64,000 nucleotides of DNA from Balneolia bacterium (GTDB lineage Bacteria; Bacteroidota; Rhodothermia; Balneolales; Cyclonatronaceae). Location: the NCBI GenBank assembly GCA_022565795.1, contig JAIUMA010000002.1, positions 1-64,000 on the forward strand, written 5' to 3'. Position 1 is the first letter of the stretch, and every line of letters starts with the position of its first letter. A program made the position numbers and the translations under genes. Shown in pieces: positions 1 through 7,753 of this stretch. Under the pieces are notes generated by a model, which searched no databases, had not been told where the DNA came from, and worked only from the letters and a program-made list of their open reading frames with translations.

Positions 1-525
1 GATGGCCGCATAGTTTTTCAGCTGTTCCACCGTATAATCCTTGTATGGATCGTTCGCATCAGTCGGCATCATGTTTCCGGGAAGCCTCGGAATTCCGCTG
101 TAGTGCGACATCATATCTTTCAGGGTGATGGCTTCCCCGTTGTTATCCGGCAGCGAAAAGCCCGCGTCATCCGGAAGAAGATCATTAAAAGGCGTATCAA
201 GGGTGAAGTCCTGCTCATCCATCAGCATCATAATCGCTGAAGCCGTAAAAGTTTTGGTGATGGAGCCAATTTCAAAAAGCGTGTTTTCATCTGCAGGCAC
301 GTTTTGATTCAGCGAGGTGTAGCCGAAGTTATAAAAGCTTATTTCCCCGTCTTGATCAGACACCGCGATCGTGATAGCCGGTATTTGATCAATCATCATC
401 CGGGATTCAATATTCTCGCGGATCTCCTGCGTCATTTGAGCGCTCGTGGCTGCGGCAAACGACCATGCTATCATCAAAGAAAAAAAGAGCGTTTGGAAAA
501 AACGCGGTACAGATGTCAGACTCAT
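1..525 (-). CDS. Serine hydrolase, beta-lactamase/AmpC-like (partial, C-terminus outside window)
   Basis: The reading frame starts at an ATG at 525 and runs off the left edge, giving the first 175 residues. A hydrophobic N-terminal segment ending near residue 30 (Ala-Gln) looks like a signal peptide, so the enzyme is probably periplasmic or outer-membrane associated. The S12/class C catalytic motif SxxK is present as SITK at residues 88-91. It is followed by the family's HxSGIPR-type motif at residues 141-147. These motifs fit penicillin-binding-protein-like esterases, peptidases or beta-lactamases; the substrate cannot be told. It lies 62 bases downstream of the ABC exporter on the same strand and could be co-transcribed with it. 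The Tyr and KTG motifs lie beyond the window. Confidence 0.85.
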   Translation of the reverse strand, partial: MSLTSVPRFFQTLFFSLMIAWSFAAATSAQMTQEIRENIESRMMIDQIPAITIAVSDQDGEISFYNFGYTSLNQNVPADENTLFEIGSITKTFTASAIMMLMDEQDFTLDTPFNDLLPDDAGFSLPDNNGEAITLKDMMSHYSGIPRLPGNMMPTDANDPYKDYTVEQLKNYAAI

Positions 526-587
526 GGGTTGTTAGCTAAGGTGAATAAATTGCACGGGGCTGATACGGTAGCTTTTGGCAAAAAGAT

Positions 588-2336
588 TCAGCTGTATTCG
601 GCTTTTCTGAACTGAATATCGTGTAGTCGCTTATAGAGTCCGCCTTCATCAAGCAGCTGCTCGTGGCTGCCGCGCTGAACGATTTCGCCGGATTCCATTA
701 CAAGAATAGTGGTGGCATTCTGTATGGTGGACAGACGGTGCGCAATCACAAAAGTGGTACAGGATGTCATCAAATCGTTCAGCGCCTGCTGTACGGCCGC
801 CTCAGACTCCGAGTCGAGCGAGGAGGTTGCCTCATCCAGCAGCAGTATGCGGGGCTGCTTCAAAATGGCCCGGGCGATAGCAATCCGCTGCCGCTGTCCC
901 CCGCTCAGCTTGATACCCTTTTCGCCTACCTTTGCATCATAACCGTCGGGATGCTGACGAATAAACGCATCGGCCTGAGCCCTTACGGCCGCTTCCATCA
1001 CCTCTTCGTCGGTCGCATCCAGTCGGCCATAGCGAATGTTCTCCTTAATCGTAGTCCCGAACAGCTGTATGTCCTGAGGCACCACGGCAATGTGGCTGCG
1101 CAGCGACTCCTGTGTGATCATTCTAACATCGGTGCCATCAACCTGAATTTCGCCGGAAACGGCTTCATAAAAGCGCGGAATCAGATTCAGTAACGTGGTT
1201 TTACCCGCACCGCTCGGCCCAGCCAGGGCTACAATATCTCCGGGCGAGCATTCAAAATCGATGTTTTTCAGTACCGGCTGCTCCTCATCATACGAAAACG
1301 AAACGCCCCTGAAAGCTACGGCCCCGTCAGCTTTTTCAAGGGTGATGGCATCCGGGTGGTCGCTGATCTCCGGGACTTCGTCCAGCAGGCCGAATACGCG
1401 CTCCGACGCGCCCACAGCACTGCTGAATACCGTGTAAATACGAGACATGCCTCCCAGAGAGCGGCCAATGTTGAACGCAAAAAAGATAAAGGCAACGAGG
1501 TCACCTGCCGTAAGACGACCAGCCAGAACCTCCGTGCCTCCATACCAGAAAATGATGATCATGGTGGTAAGAAACATCATCCCAACAGATGACCAGAACA
1601 GATTGCTGAACAGCACGCGCTTTCTGGCCGTGCTAAACAGCTCCTCAACCTCGTGGTTGTATCTTCCTGTTTCGTAGGCTTCGCGCGCAAACGATTTCAC
1701 GGACTGAATGGCACCAAGAGCCTCTTCCGCAACGGCCGTAGTATCAGCCAGGCGATCCTGTACCTGCCTTGAGAGCGCCCTGATCATGTTGCCGAAATAA
1801 CGAACGGCGATGGTGAGGATTGGAACAGTTACAAAAATCACCAGACTCAGACGCCAGTTCAGATACACCATCAGACCGACCGAGCCAACCAGGCTAATAG
1901 TTTGGGTGATGCCCTCCGATAGCGTTCCGGTTACAGCGTCGCGAATTGCAGCCACGTCGTTGGTGAGGCGAGAGGTAATTTCACCAAGTCTTTTGTTCGC
2001 AAAAAAACGCAGGCTCAGCTGATTGAGGTGCTGGTAAACAGCCTTCCGTAAATCGGCCACAATGCGCTCTCCTACCCAATCCAACGCGTAGCTTCCCCAA
2101 AAACCAAGAAATCCCTGGGTGACAAACAGCCCGATTAGAACAAACGTAATCGTATTTAAGACCTCACGGTTTCCCTCGTCAAAAACGGCATCGAGCAGTT
2201 CGCGCAGGCCAAGCGGAACGGCCAGCCATACGAGCGTGGCAAACAAGGATGCGAAAATGGCTAACGTCAGACGGAGCGCATATGGCCGGGCCAGCGACAA
2301 AATGCGCTTATACTGTGATATAGCTGAGGTCTTCAA
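588..2336 (-). CDS. ABC transporter, fused permease/ATPase (MsbA-like exporter half)
   Basis: A 582-residue protein with the length and layout of an MsbA/LmrA-type half transporter. The N-terminal half (about 15-310) holds six hydrophobic segments. The C-terminal ATPase domain has Walker A (GPSGAGKTT, about 373-381), the LSGGQRQR signature (about 477-484) and Walker B ending LLLDEATS (about 495-503). Such proteins work as homodimers exporting lipids, glycans, peptides or drugs; the substrate is not visible here. The start is a TTG codon at 2336, with no ATG nearby that would keep the first helix. The truncated serine hydrolase follows on the same strand. Confidence 0.93.
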   Translation of the reverse strand: MKTSAISQYKRILSLARPYALRLTLAIFASLFATLVWLAVPLGLRELLDAVFDEGNREVLNTITFVLIGLFVTQGFLGFWGSYALDWVGERIVADLRKAVYQHLNQLSLRFFANKRLGEITSRLTNDVAAIRDAVTGTLSEGITQTISLVGSVGLMVYLNWRLSLVIFVTVPILTIAVRYFGNMIRALSRQVQDRLADTTAVAEEALGAIQSVKSFAREAYETGRYNHEVEELFSTARKRVLFSNLFWSSVGMMFLTTMIIIFWYGGTEVLAGRLTAGDLVAFIFFAFNIGRSLGGMSRIYTVFSSAVGASERVFGLLDEVPEISDHPDAITLEKADGAVAFRGVSFSYDEEQPVLKNIDFECSPGDIVALAGPSGAGKTTLLNLIPRFYEAVSGEIQVDGTDVRMITQESLRSHIAVVPQDIQLFGTTIKENIRYGRLDATDEEVMEAAVRAQADAFIRQHPDGYDAKVGEKGIKLSGGQRQRIAIARAILKQPRILLLDEATSSLDSESEAAVQQALNDLMTSCTTFVIAHRLSTIQNATTILVMESGEIVQRGSHEQLLDEGGLYKRLHDIQFRKAEYS

Positions 2337-2388
2337 TCCGGTTGATTAGGAAATGGAAATAATATCTAAGGTAGGCAAATTACGGCTT

Positions 2389-2426
2389 AATGAACCGTTT
2401 AAACAGCAGGGACTGTCGGGTTCATT
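2389..2426. other. Hairpin downstream of the toxin gene
   Basis: An 8-bp inverted repeat, AATGAACC at 2389-2396 and GGTTCATT at 2419-2426, encloses a smaller CAG/CTG pairing. It lies between the PIN gene stop (2441) and the ABC exporter start. There is no U-run on either strand, so it is not a classical intrinsic terminator. It may protect the 3' end of the toxin mRNA. Confidence 0.4.
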
Positions 2427-2440
2427 CCTTGCTCTCAGAC

Positions 2441-2860
2441 TTAATAAGGCGTACGCAATTCCGGCTTTTTGCCGCCACGGTCTCTGTAGATGTGAAAATC
2501 GGAATCCAATGTAAGGATATAGCCTCCCGTCTCCTGACACATCCAGACCAGGCTGAGGTCTGCCAGCGATCCGGGTAAATCCGCATACTTTTTCACCTGA
2601 AACAGCACCTGAAGCGGATCTTCGCTCAGCACCGGCTCAACCGAAAGAACGCCGTCGCGAATCATGCCGGCAATAGCGTCCAGAACCAGTGGATTGTTTT
2701 TGGTGAGGAACAGCACCTCTGATAGCACGGCATCGCAGGTCTTCATTGGAGCCTCGACTTCCGAAAAAGCTTCAACCGCCCAGCTGTGCCACTGATCCCG
2801 CCGGTTAAAAAAAGCTACCAGCGGACCGGTATCAAGAAAGACTGCCTTTGCCGTAGCCAT
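2441..2860 (-). CDS. PIN-domain toxin (VapC-like ribonuclease)
   Basis: A 139-residue single PIN domain. The expected acidic metal-binding residues are visible: D10 in FLDTGPL, E48 in LSEVLF, D101 in LADLS, and D119/D121 in TLDSDF. PIN toxins cleave RNA, often tRNA or rRNA, with Mg2+ or Mn2+. The ATG at 2858-2860 lies inside the end of the preceding ribbon-helix-helix gene (29-base overlap), the usual translational coupling of an antitoxin-toxin pair. The target RNA cannot be inferred. No catalytic residue is missing, so the toxin looks intact. Confidence 0.85.
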   Translation of the reverse strand: MATAKAVFLDTGPLVAFFNRRDQWHSWAVEAFSEVEAPMKTCDAVLSEVLFLTKNNPLVLDAIAGMIRDGVLSVEPVLSEDPLQVLFQVKKYADLPGSLADLSLVWMCQETGGYILTLDSDFHIYRDRGGKKPELRTPY

Positions 2861-3107
2861 CGAGATATGTTTTGTTGGTGGAGAGATCGGGTGCTTCTTC
2901 TATAATGCCCGCATATTTCGCTACCTGATCGCTGACTTTATTAGCCGCAACAGACGCCTCGTAGGCCTCCAGGGAACATTCTACCAGCCCCATTACGACT
3001 TCTTTCTGAGACGTACCCTGCAGCTTTGCCAGCTTCTTAATTTTCTCCTTTTCGGCCGGCGAGAGCTTCATGCCGAACCATACTATTTTATCGTCTGAGC
3101 GTGCCAT
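2832..3107 (-). CDS. Ribbon-helix-helix antitoxin
   Basis: A 91-residue protein. The start is placed at the ATG at 3107 because AAAGGAG precedes it at good spacing; a longer frame reaching 3176 would run through the operator region. Residues 8-45 (short strand, then helix-turn-helix with SPAEKEKIKKLA and GTSQKEVV) fit a CopG/Arc-type DNA-binding fold. The C-terminal part (50-91) would wrap and inhibit the toxin. It overlaps the PIN gene by 29 bases. Two copies of a perfect palindrome just upstream suggest autoregulation. The family call is by eye on a short sequence. Confidence 0.75.
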   Translation of the reverse strand: MARSDDKIVWFGMKLSPAEKEKIKKLAKLQGTSQKEVVMGLVECSLEAYEASVAANKVSDQVAKYAGIIEEAPDLSTNKTYLDGYGKGSLS

Positions 3108-3138
3108 TTTGAACTCCTTTTTTAAACCATACCATTTT

Positions 3139-3167
3139 GTTGCAACCAAATTAATAAATGTTGCAAC
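3139..3167. promoter_or_regulatory. Twin palindromic operator upstream of the toxin-antitoxin pair
   Basis: The perfect 8-bp palindrome GTTGCAAC occurs at 3139-3146 and again at 3160-3167. The copies are 21 bp apart, exactly two helical turns, so they lie on the same face. They sit 32-60 bases upstream of the antitoxin start. Ribbon-helix-helix antitoxins usually bind such repeated short palindromes, so this is the likely autoregulatory operator. On the minus strand a TTG, 19 bases, then TTAATTTG lies across it, close to the Bacteroidota promoter pattern TTG-N19-TAnnTTTG. Confidence 0.6.
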
Positions 3168-3331
3168 CTGGCGCAATTTTTTTTAACAAACTCAATTTTA
3201 TCAGTTTGTTTCATAAAATATAGAGGACGCAGATTACAGGGGTATAGCTTGTCCCGGCTCCGCCAACCTGCGGATGTCGGAATTAACACAAAGTATGCAT
3301 TATTGAGCCAGCCTCCTTTGTGGTTCAAACC

Positions 3332-3365
3332 AAAAAAAGCCCGCAGCGGTTGGCCACGGGCTTTT
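3332..3365 (-). terminator. Intrinsic terminator of the metalloprotease gene
   Basis: A perfect 9-bp stem (AAAAGCCCG at 3335-3343 with CGGGCTTTT at 3357-3365) is followed on the minus strand by seven U residues. It lies 28 bases past the stop of the metalloprotease gene. Confidence 0.85.
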
Positions 3366-3392
3366 CTTGTTAAACTTTTATGAAGTCAGAAA

Positions 3393-5786
3393 TCAGGCTT
3401 CGAGCAGGTGGTTTATTTCATCCAGCATGTCTTCGAGGTGCATGCGGGTTTCCGGGTTGGCTGCATTTCCAACCTGGCGCTGAATCTGATTACGAACAAG
3501 TCTCAGGTTTCCACGCATCAGCGAGCGGGTTTCCCCAGAGAGGCTGTCGTTGTTCAGCCTGTTTGAAACAATATCCACCCAGCTGCGCTGCAGGTTTCTG
3601 CGAAAAAGATCGATGTTTGGATTGCTTGTATCCAGCTCTGACCATATTCCCTGGCGAACATCACGCAGCATGTGTGCTACACGGTAAACTTCCATTTCGC
3701 TGCCGTGAGTGATTTCGATTTCAGCCATACGCTTAATTCGCGCATCACTCAACAGCTGGTTTAGCATAGCACGCTGAGCCATCATAATGCGATCTGAAGA
3801 ACCAGCCGGCTCAAGCAGTCGGAGAATTTCGGGGGTAAGGAGGTAATGTGGTGTCGAGAACCCTTCATCTACCAAAAACTCCATCGCTTCAATCTGGCGA
3901 TAGCGCTCTACAGGAGTGTGAACCACACCTTCCTGACCATATACTTTAGTATGGCTTATTACTCCGCCAACCCAGTTCACGACGTGGCCGAGATAGCGGC
4001 TGCGCTGCTGTACCACGTTGTTGTAAAGCTCCTGAAGCGTGCTGTAATCTTCGCCTTCCTGTCCGGCAGACTCAACGATGAACTCCATGATACGTTTCAG
4101 GTTGGCGATACCATACTCACTGCTTTTAACATGATTATCACCCAATGCTTCACGCTGCTGAGTCGGGTCGATGTTCGAAAGATTACCAAAACGAAGCATC
4201 GGCTCATCCATCTGGCGTGCAGCTATTGCATTCAAAAACGGACGCTCTTCCTGCGGCGTGCTGGCTTCCGGGAACGGAGTATAACCCCACTCGATGGAAA
4301 ACTTATCGTAGATGGAAACCATCGGGAACATATAGGCATTGTCGCCCGGCTGAGCCACATAATTCATACGGGCATAGTCCATAATGGATGGAGTAGTACC
4401 GTATTTCTCAGTGAACGTCTGGCTGCGGAGGCTGTCTGTCGGTACCATTCCGCTGGCCTTCATGTTGTGCGGAAGACCAAGCGTGTGTCCGACCTCGTGT
4501 GCTACTACGTAGCGAACAAGCTCGCCCATCAGATCATCGTCCATTGGCAGATTACGTGCCCGCTCATCAACAGCGGCGCCCTGAACAAAGTACCAGTTAC
4601 GAAGCAGGTTCATCACGTTGTGGTACATGCTTATTGAAGAAGTAATGATTTCACCACTTCTCGGGTCATTTACGTGCGGGCCCTGAGCATTGGCAATTTG
4701 CGACGGATACCAGCGAACGGTCGGGAAGCGAATATCTTCGGGGCTCCAGTCAGGATCTTCCTCCGGGGTTGGCGCCATTTTAGCAATAATAGCGTTGGTG
4801 AAACCGGCTTCTTCGAAAGCGATTTGCCAGTCTTCAACACCCTGCTTCACAAACGGGATTAACCACTCAGGGGTTGCATAATCAACGTAGAAAGTAATAG
4901 GCTTAACCGGATCTGACATATCTGCATCAGGATCCTGCTTTTCGAGTCTCCAGCGTGTAATCATTCGGTTACGCTGAGCACGGTGCTCACGACTACTGAA
5001 ATCTACGTTAGAAACGGAAAAGTAGCCCACGCGCTCATCATGGAAACGAGGCATCATTGGTGTTTCAGGCAGACGCATCATCGAGTGATTCATCATTACT
5101 GAAATTGTGCCGAGGTTCCAGCGTCCCTGTACGCGCTCTGTCTCATAAGTGAGTACGCTGCGCACTTCAACGTTGTCCGGGAAAGAACGGACGCGGTCAA
5201 CATAACTTCTACTTGGATCCAGCCTTCGAGCCTGAAAACGCTGACGCGGAGAAAGCTCATTGACATCAGTAGAATACAGACGGGTTACGTCGATTACAAC
5301 GGCAGTAGAGTCATTGTTATATGTTTCGATATTGAATGATGCAATAATCGGAGCAAATGAGGAAGCCTCAACGCCTCTGAAGATATTGTCCGTAGAATCT
5401 GCGGTGATATCATAGATCATCGAACGGAACAGAATCTTATCATGAGTTTTTTCCCAGCGAACAACCTGATTGTTGAAACGCTGACCGCCGTAACCAAGAC
5501 CGGTTTGAGTCTGAGCGATGCGGCTAACAAGCAGCATGTCGCGGCTCAGCTCATCAGTTGGAATTTCAAAGAAAACCTTATTGTCTTTTTGGATGACAGT
5601 AAACATCCCCTCTTCTACCGAATCGGTATCTTCCAGCAGCTTATCGTAATCGGTTTGTGCTGCAGCCTGAGTCTGCGCCCCGTTAGGAGATTGAGCCGGA
5701 CTCGTCTCAGCAGCTGTTTGAGAACCGGAACAGCCCATAAGGATAAGCGCACCGGAAAGTAAAACGCTTTGTAGTATATGCTTCAT
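3393..5786 (-). CDS. Zinc-dependent metalloprotease lipoprotein (metzincin-like, DUF5117/DUF4953 type)
   Basis: A 797-residue exported protein. The N-terminus is a lipoprotein signal peptide with lipobox LMGC, lipidated Cys at 19, followed by a Ser/Thr/Gln-rich linker. The zinc site is a full metzincin motif HExxHxxGxxH: H430, E431, H434, G437 and H440. A Met-turn-like SIMDY lies about 30 residues further on. Bacteroidota proteins with DUF5117, DUF4953 and DUF5118 regions have this layout and are thought to be cell-envelope proteases; the substrate is unknown. It is a single-gene unit on the minus strand with its own terminator, divergent from the small secreted protein at 6040. Confidence 0.88.
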   Translation of the reverse strand: MKHILQSVLLSGALILMGCSGSQTAAETSPAQSPNGAQTQAAAQTDYDKLLEDTDSVEEGMFTVIQKDNKVFFEIPTDELSRDMLLVSRIAQTQTGLGYGGQRFNNQVVRWEKTHDKILFRSMIYDITADSTDNIFRGVEASSFAPIIASFNIETYNNDSTAVVIDVTRLYSTDVNELSPRQRFQARRLDPSRSYVDRVRSFPDNVEVRSVLTYETERVQGRWNLGTISVMMNHSMMRLPETPMMPRFHDERVGYFSVSNVDFSSREHRAQRNRMITRWRLEKQDPDADMSDPVKPITFYVDYATPEWLIPFVKQGVEDWQIAFEEAGFTNAIIAKMAPTPEEDPDWSPEDIRFPTVRWYPSQIANAQGPHVNDPRSGEIITSSISMYHNVMNLLRNWYFVQGAAVDERARNLPMDDDLMGELVRYVVAHEVGHTLGLPHNMKASGMVPTDSLRSQTFTEKYGTTPSIMDYARMNYVAQPGDNAYMFPMVSIYDKFSIEWGYTPFPEASTPQEERPFLNAIAARQMDEPMLRFGNLSNIDPTQQREALGDNHVKSSEYGIANLKRIMEFIVESAGQEGEDYSTLQELYNNVVQQRSRYLGHVVNWVGGVISHTKVYGQEGVVHTPVERYRQIEAMEFLVDEGFSTPHYLLTPEILRLLEPAGSSDRIMMAQRAMLNQLLSDARIKRMAEIEITHGSEMEVYRVAHMLRDVRQGIWSELDTSNPNIDLFRRNLQRSWVDIVSNRLNNDSLSGETRSLMRGNLRLVRNQIQRQVGNAANPETRMHLEDMLDEINHLLEA

Positions 5787-5969
5787 GTGAGTTAGTTGTT
5801 TGGAGTGATTGTGACCATGCCTCGCAATAAATTAACCTTAGCCGAATAAAACAAACGGATAGTACTCATTGAGACAATTGTTTTACATATGTTCTTAGTT
5901 TTAACGAATAATTGTTTACTTACAGCCAAAGCCTCCGGGAACTAAACCCCTCAAAAAAAGTATAAAGAC

Positions 5970-5998
5970 TTGTCTGTTATAGGTTTATCTTGCATATT
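5970..5998 (+). promoter_or_regulatory. Possible promoter of the small secreted protein
   Basis: TTGTCT at 5970-5975 and CATATT at 5993-5998 are 17 bp apart and each match the sigma-70 boxes at four of six positions. The site is about 40 bases upstream of the ATG at 6040. It is weak evidence, because the promoter consensus of this lineage is not known to me. Confidence 0.25.
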
Positions 5999-6039
5999 AC
6001 ACCAAACAAACATGAATTAAGACATTCGCAGGAGTTTGT

Positions 6040-6429
6040 ATGAAATTCTCTGTCCTGATTTTCTTTTTATTCATTAGCCTTCACAACTCGTCCGTTGCGC
6101 AGCCGAGCAGTTTTACAACCGGGCTTGGGGTTGAGATTGAAGGAGATTTTTCCCTCACAACTCATGAACTGAATTTCAGCTTTTCTGAAGCAGGTGTTCA
6201 TACTTTAGCGAATTTTTCATCAAACCAATTTGCCACAGAAAGCAGACCCGACTTTAGCAACCCAACATTTCGTTACTCACAAAGCACCCTATACACGCAC
6301 AGCCACAGAAGAAACGCAGATGCATTCACAAACTGGCAGCCTGTCGATGACCGCTATGAAAATCGAACACAGATTGTTATTGATGGCGTCAGGGGGCTTT
6401 TCAGAGTTATCAGGACTTCAGGCAGCTAA
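6040..6429 (+). CDS. Small secreted protein of unknown function
   Basis: A 129-residue protein that I do not recognise. Residues 1-20 form a clear signal peptide (short basic start, hydrophobic core, cleavage likely after SVAQ). The mature part of about 108 residues is rich in Ser, Thr, Asn and Phe with alternating polar and hydrophobic residues, suggesting a beta-rich fold. There are no Cys residues in the mature part. GGAG lies 8 bases before the ATG, a good ribosome site. It is divergent from the metalloprotease gene and converges with the FISUMP lipoprotein gene 16 bases on. Confidence 0.7.
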   Translation: MKFSVLIFFLFISLHNSSVAQPSSFTTGLGVEIEGDFSLTTHELNFSFSEAGVHTLANFSSNQFATESRPDFSNPTFRYSQSTLYTHSHRRNADAFTNWQPVDDRYENRTQIVIDGVRGLFRVIRTSGS

Positions 6430-6445
6430 TTAATCTTATTATTGT

Positions 6446-7516
6446 CTACTCTACATCCTGAACACATCGAACGGCGAACCCGGCCGTCTTCCGCTCAATT
6501 CTTCTCTCCACAGCGGGATCATTATTGAATAATGATCGCCTCCACGAAAACTCGGCAAGCTCCTCGGTTGATGTCCAGTAGGCTCCTACGAAGCCCAGCT
6601 GACGAAAGCCGCCGTCAAAGAAATCACGAAAACCGCCGCCTACGGCAGAAAAGCCGGTTTCGTTGGTGGCTCCCTGGTTTGGCTGCACCCAGAATTCATC
6701 ACCTTCCAGACGCATAATACCTCCAAGATTGATATTTGCCCCGCGGGCACCTTCTATATCAACCTGATTCTCGGGCAGGCCAAAAAACATCTCCAGCTCC
6801 TTCCAGTCTTCATCGCTGGCTACTCTCCACTCGTCTGGGCAAATATTCCTTGAATCGGACGCCGCGTACCAGTTGTACAGCTGGCCGAAAAGAACCGGTG
6901 TCTCCGGATTATTTTGGTAGATGCTTCTTGCAGCTTCTCGGGTATTAGCCCATTGGAAACCTGGCTCTACCAGAGGAATCGTGTCGCCGTTAGCGAAAGT
7001 CGATGCGTCAAGATTTTGAGTAAACCAGCGCTGATTGCCATACACTCGGGTCTCATATTCATTCCCATCAATATCGGTTACTATAACTGGTAAAGGCTCC
7101 AGCGTTTCTACTGTCTCAGCTTCACTAAAAGCCGTACCAAGCTCGTTTGTGGCATATGCTTTCACAAAATACTCCGTCTCCGGTGCAAGATTTTCAAACA
7201 CAACGGTGAAACTGCCCAAACCAGCTCCTGCTTCCAGACAGATTGCATCAAGTCCGGGAGATGGTTCAGTGTCTATACACACCCCGCGAGCCGTAACTTC
7301 AGCTTCTCCGGCATCACGTACCTCAGCTGTAACTTCAAAAGAGGTATCGGAGACTTCAACAAGTTCAACTATCCTGACGTCCGGAGAGCCTTCCGGATTA
7401 TCTGGTCCGGTAACTAAGTCCACGCAGGCATACATCAGGAAAAGCGGCGCTGCAAATAGTATCGGTATAACAGTAGCTTGAGTTCTCATAGGTGATTTTT
7501 TAGGTGCATTTCGCAT
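6446..7516 (-). CDS. FISUMP-domain lipoprotein
   Basis: Up to 356 residues. A hydrophobic N-terminus ends in LMYAC, a usable though imperfect lipobox (Cys 31 from the first Met). An internal Met at residue 10 (7489) is an equally good start and gives a more normal signal length. Residues about 45-140 look like one fibronectin/IPT-like beta domain (VRDAGEAEVTARG, then SEAETVETLEP). The rest is a Fibrobacter succinogenes major paralogous domain: DGNEYET, QRWFTQNL, GQLYNWYAA, CPDEWRVAS, GAYWTSTE and a C-terminal FAVRCVQD. FISUMP proteins are exported surface proteins of unknown biochemical role, abundant in Bacteroidota and Fibrobacteres. Confidence 0.88.
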   Translation of the reverse strand: MRNAPKKSPMRTQATVIPILFAAPLFLMYACVDLVTGPDNPEGSPDVRIVELVEVSDTSFEVTAEVRDAGEAEVTARGVCIDTEPSPGLDAICLEAGAGLGSFTVVFENLAPETEYFVKAYATNELGTAFSEAETVETLEPLPVIVTDIDGNEYETRVYGNQRWFTQNLDASTFANGDTIPLVEPGFQWANTREAARSIYQNNPETPVLFGQLYNWYAASDSRNICPDEWRVASDEDWKELEMFFGLPENQVDIEGARGANINLGGIMRLEGDEFWVQPNQGATNETGFSAVGGGFRDFFDGGFRQLGFVGAYWTSTEELAEFSWRRSLFNNDPAVERRIERKTAGFAVRCVQDVE

Positions 7517-7753
7517 TATTGTCTGAAATTAAGATACTTGTGTAGCTCAACAAATGAAAATGATACGTCCATCATCATGATATACAGACAATAATTAACG
7601 TACGATCTGCCTGCTGTTCAATTCAATTTTATGCCTGAAAATCGTATCATGCGGCTATACAAAGCACGACAGACATCGCTGAATTATTCGCTAAGCATCA
7701 TCTTTATATCCAAATTCCTTCAGATTACTTTATATTAAATCGAGAGGCAGTCC

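Noticed and set aside
3846-4637. A 263-codon open frame on the plus strand inside the metalloprotease gene
   Set aside because: It is fully antisense to a well-supported gene and shows no domain, signal or ribosome site.
5876-5919. Direct repeat AATTGTTT before the small secreted protein
   Set aside because: The repeats are short, AT-rich and irregularly placed, so I do not call an operator.
7560-7650. Inverted repeat ATGATACG / CGTATCAT in the FISUMP/ATPase divergent region
   Set aside because: The 8-bp arms are 75 bases apart, which is close to chance for a region of this size.
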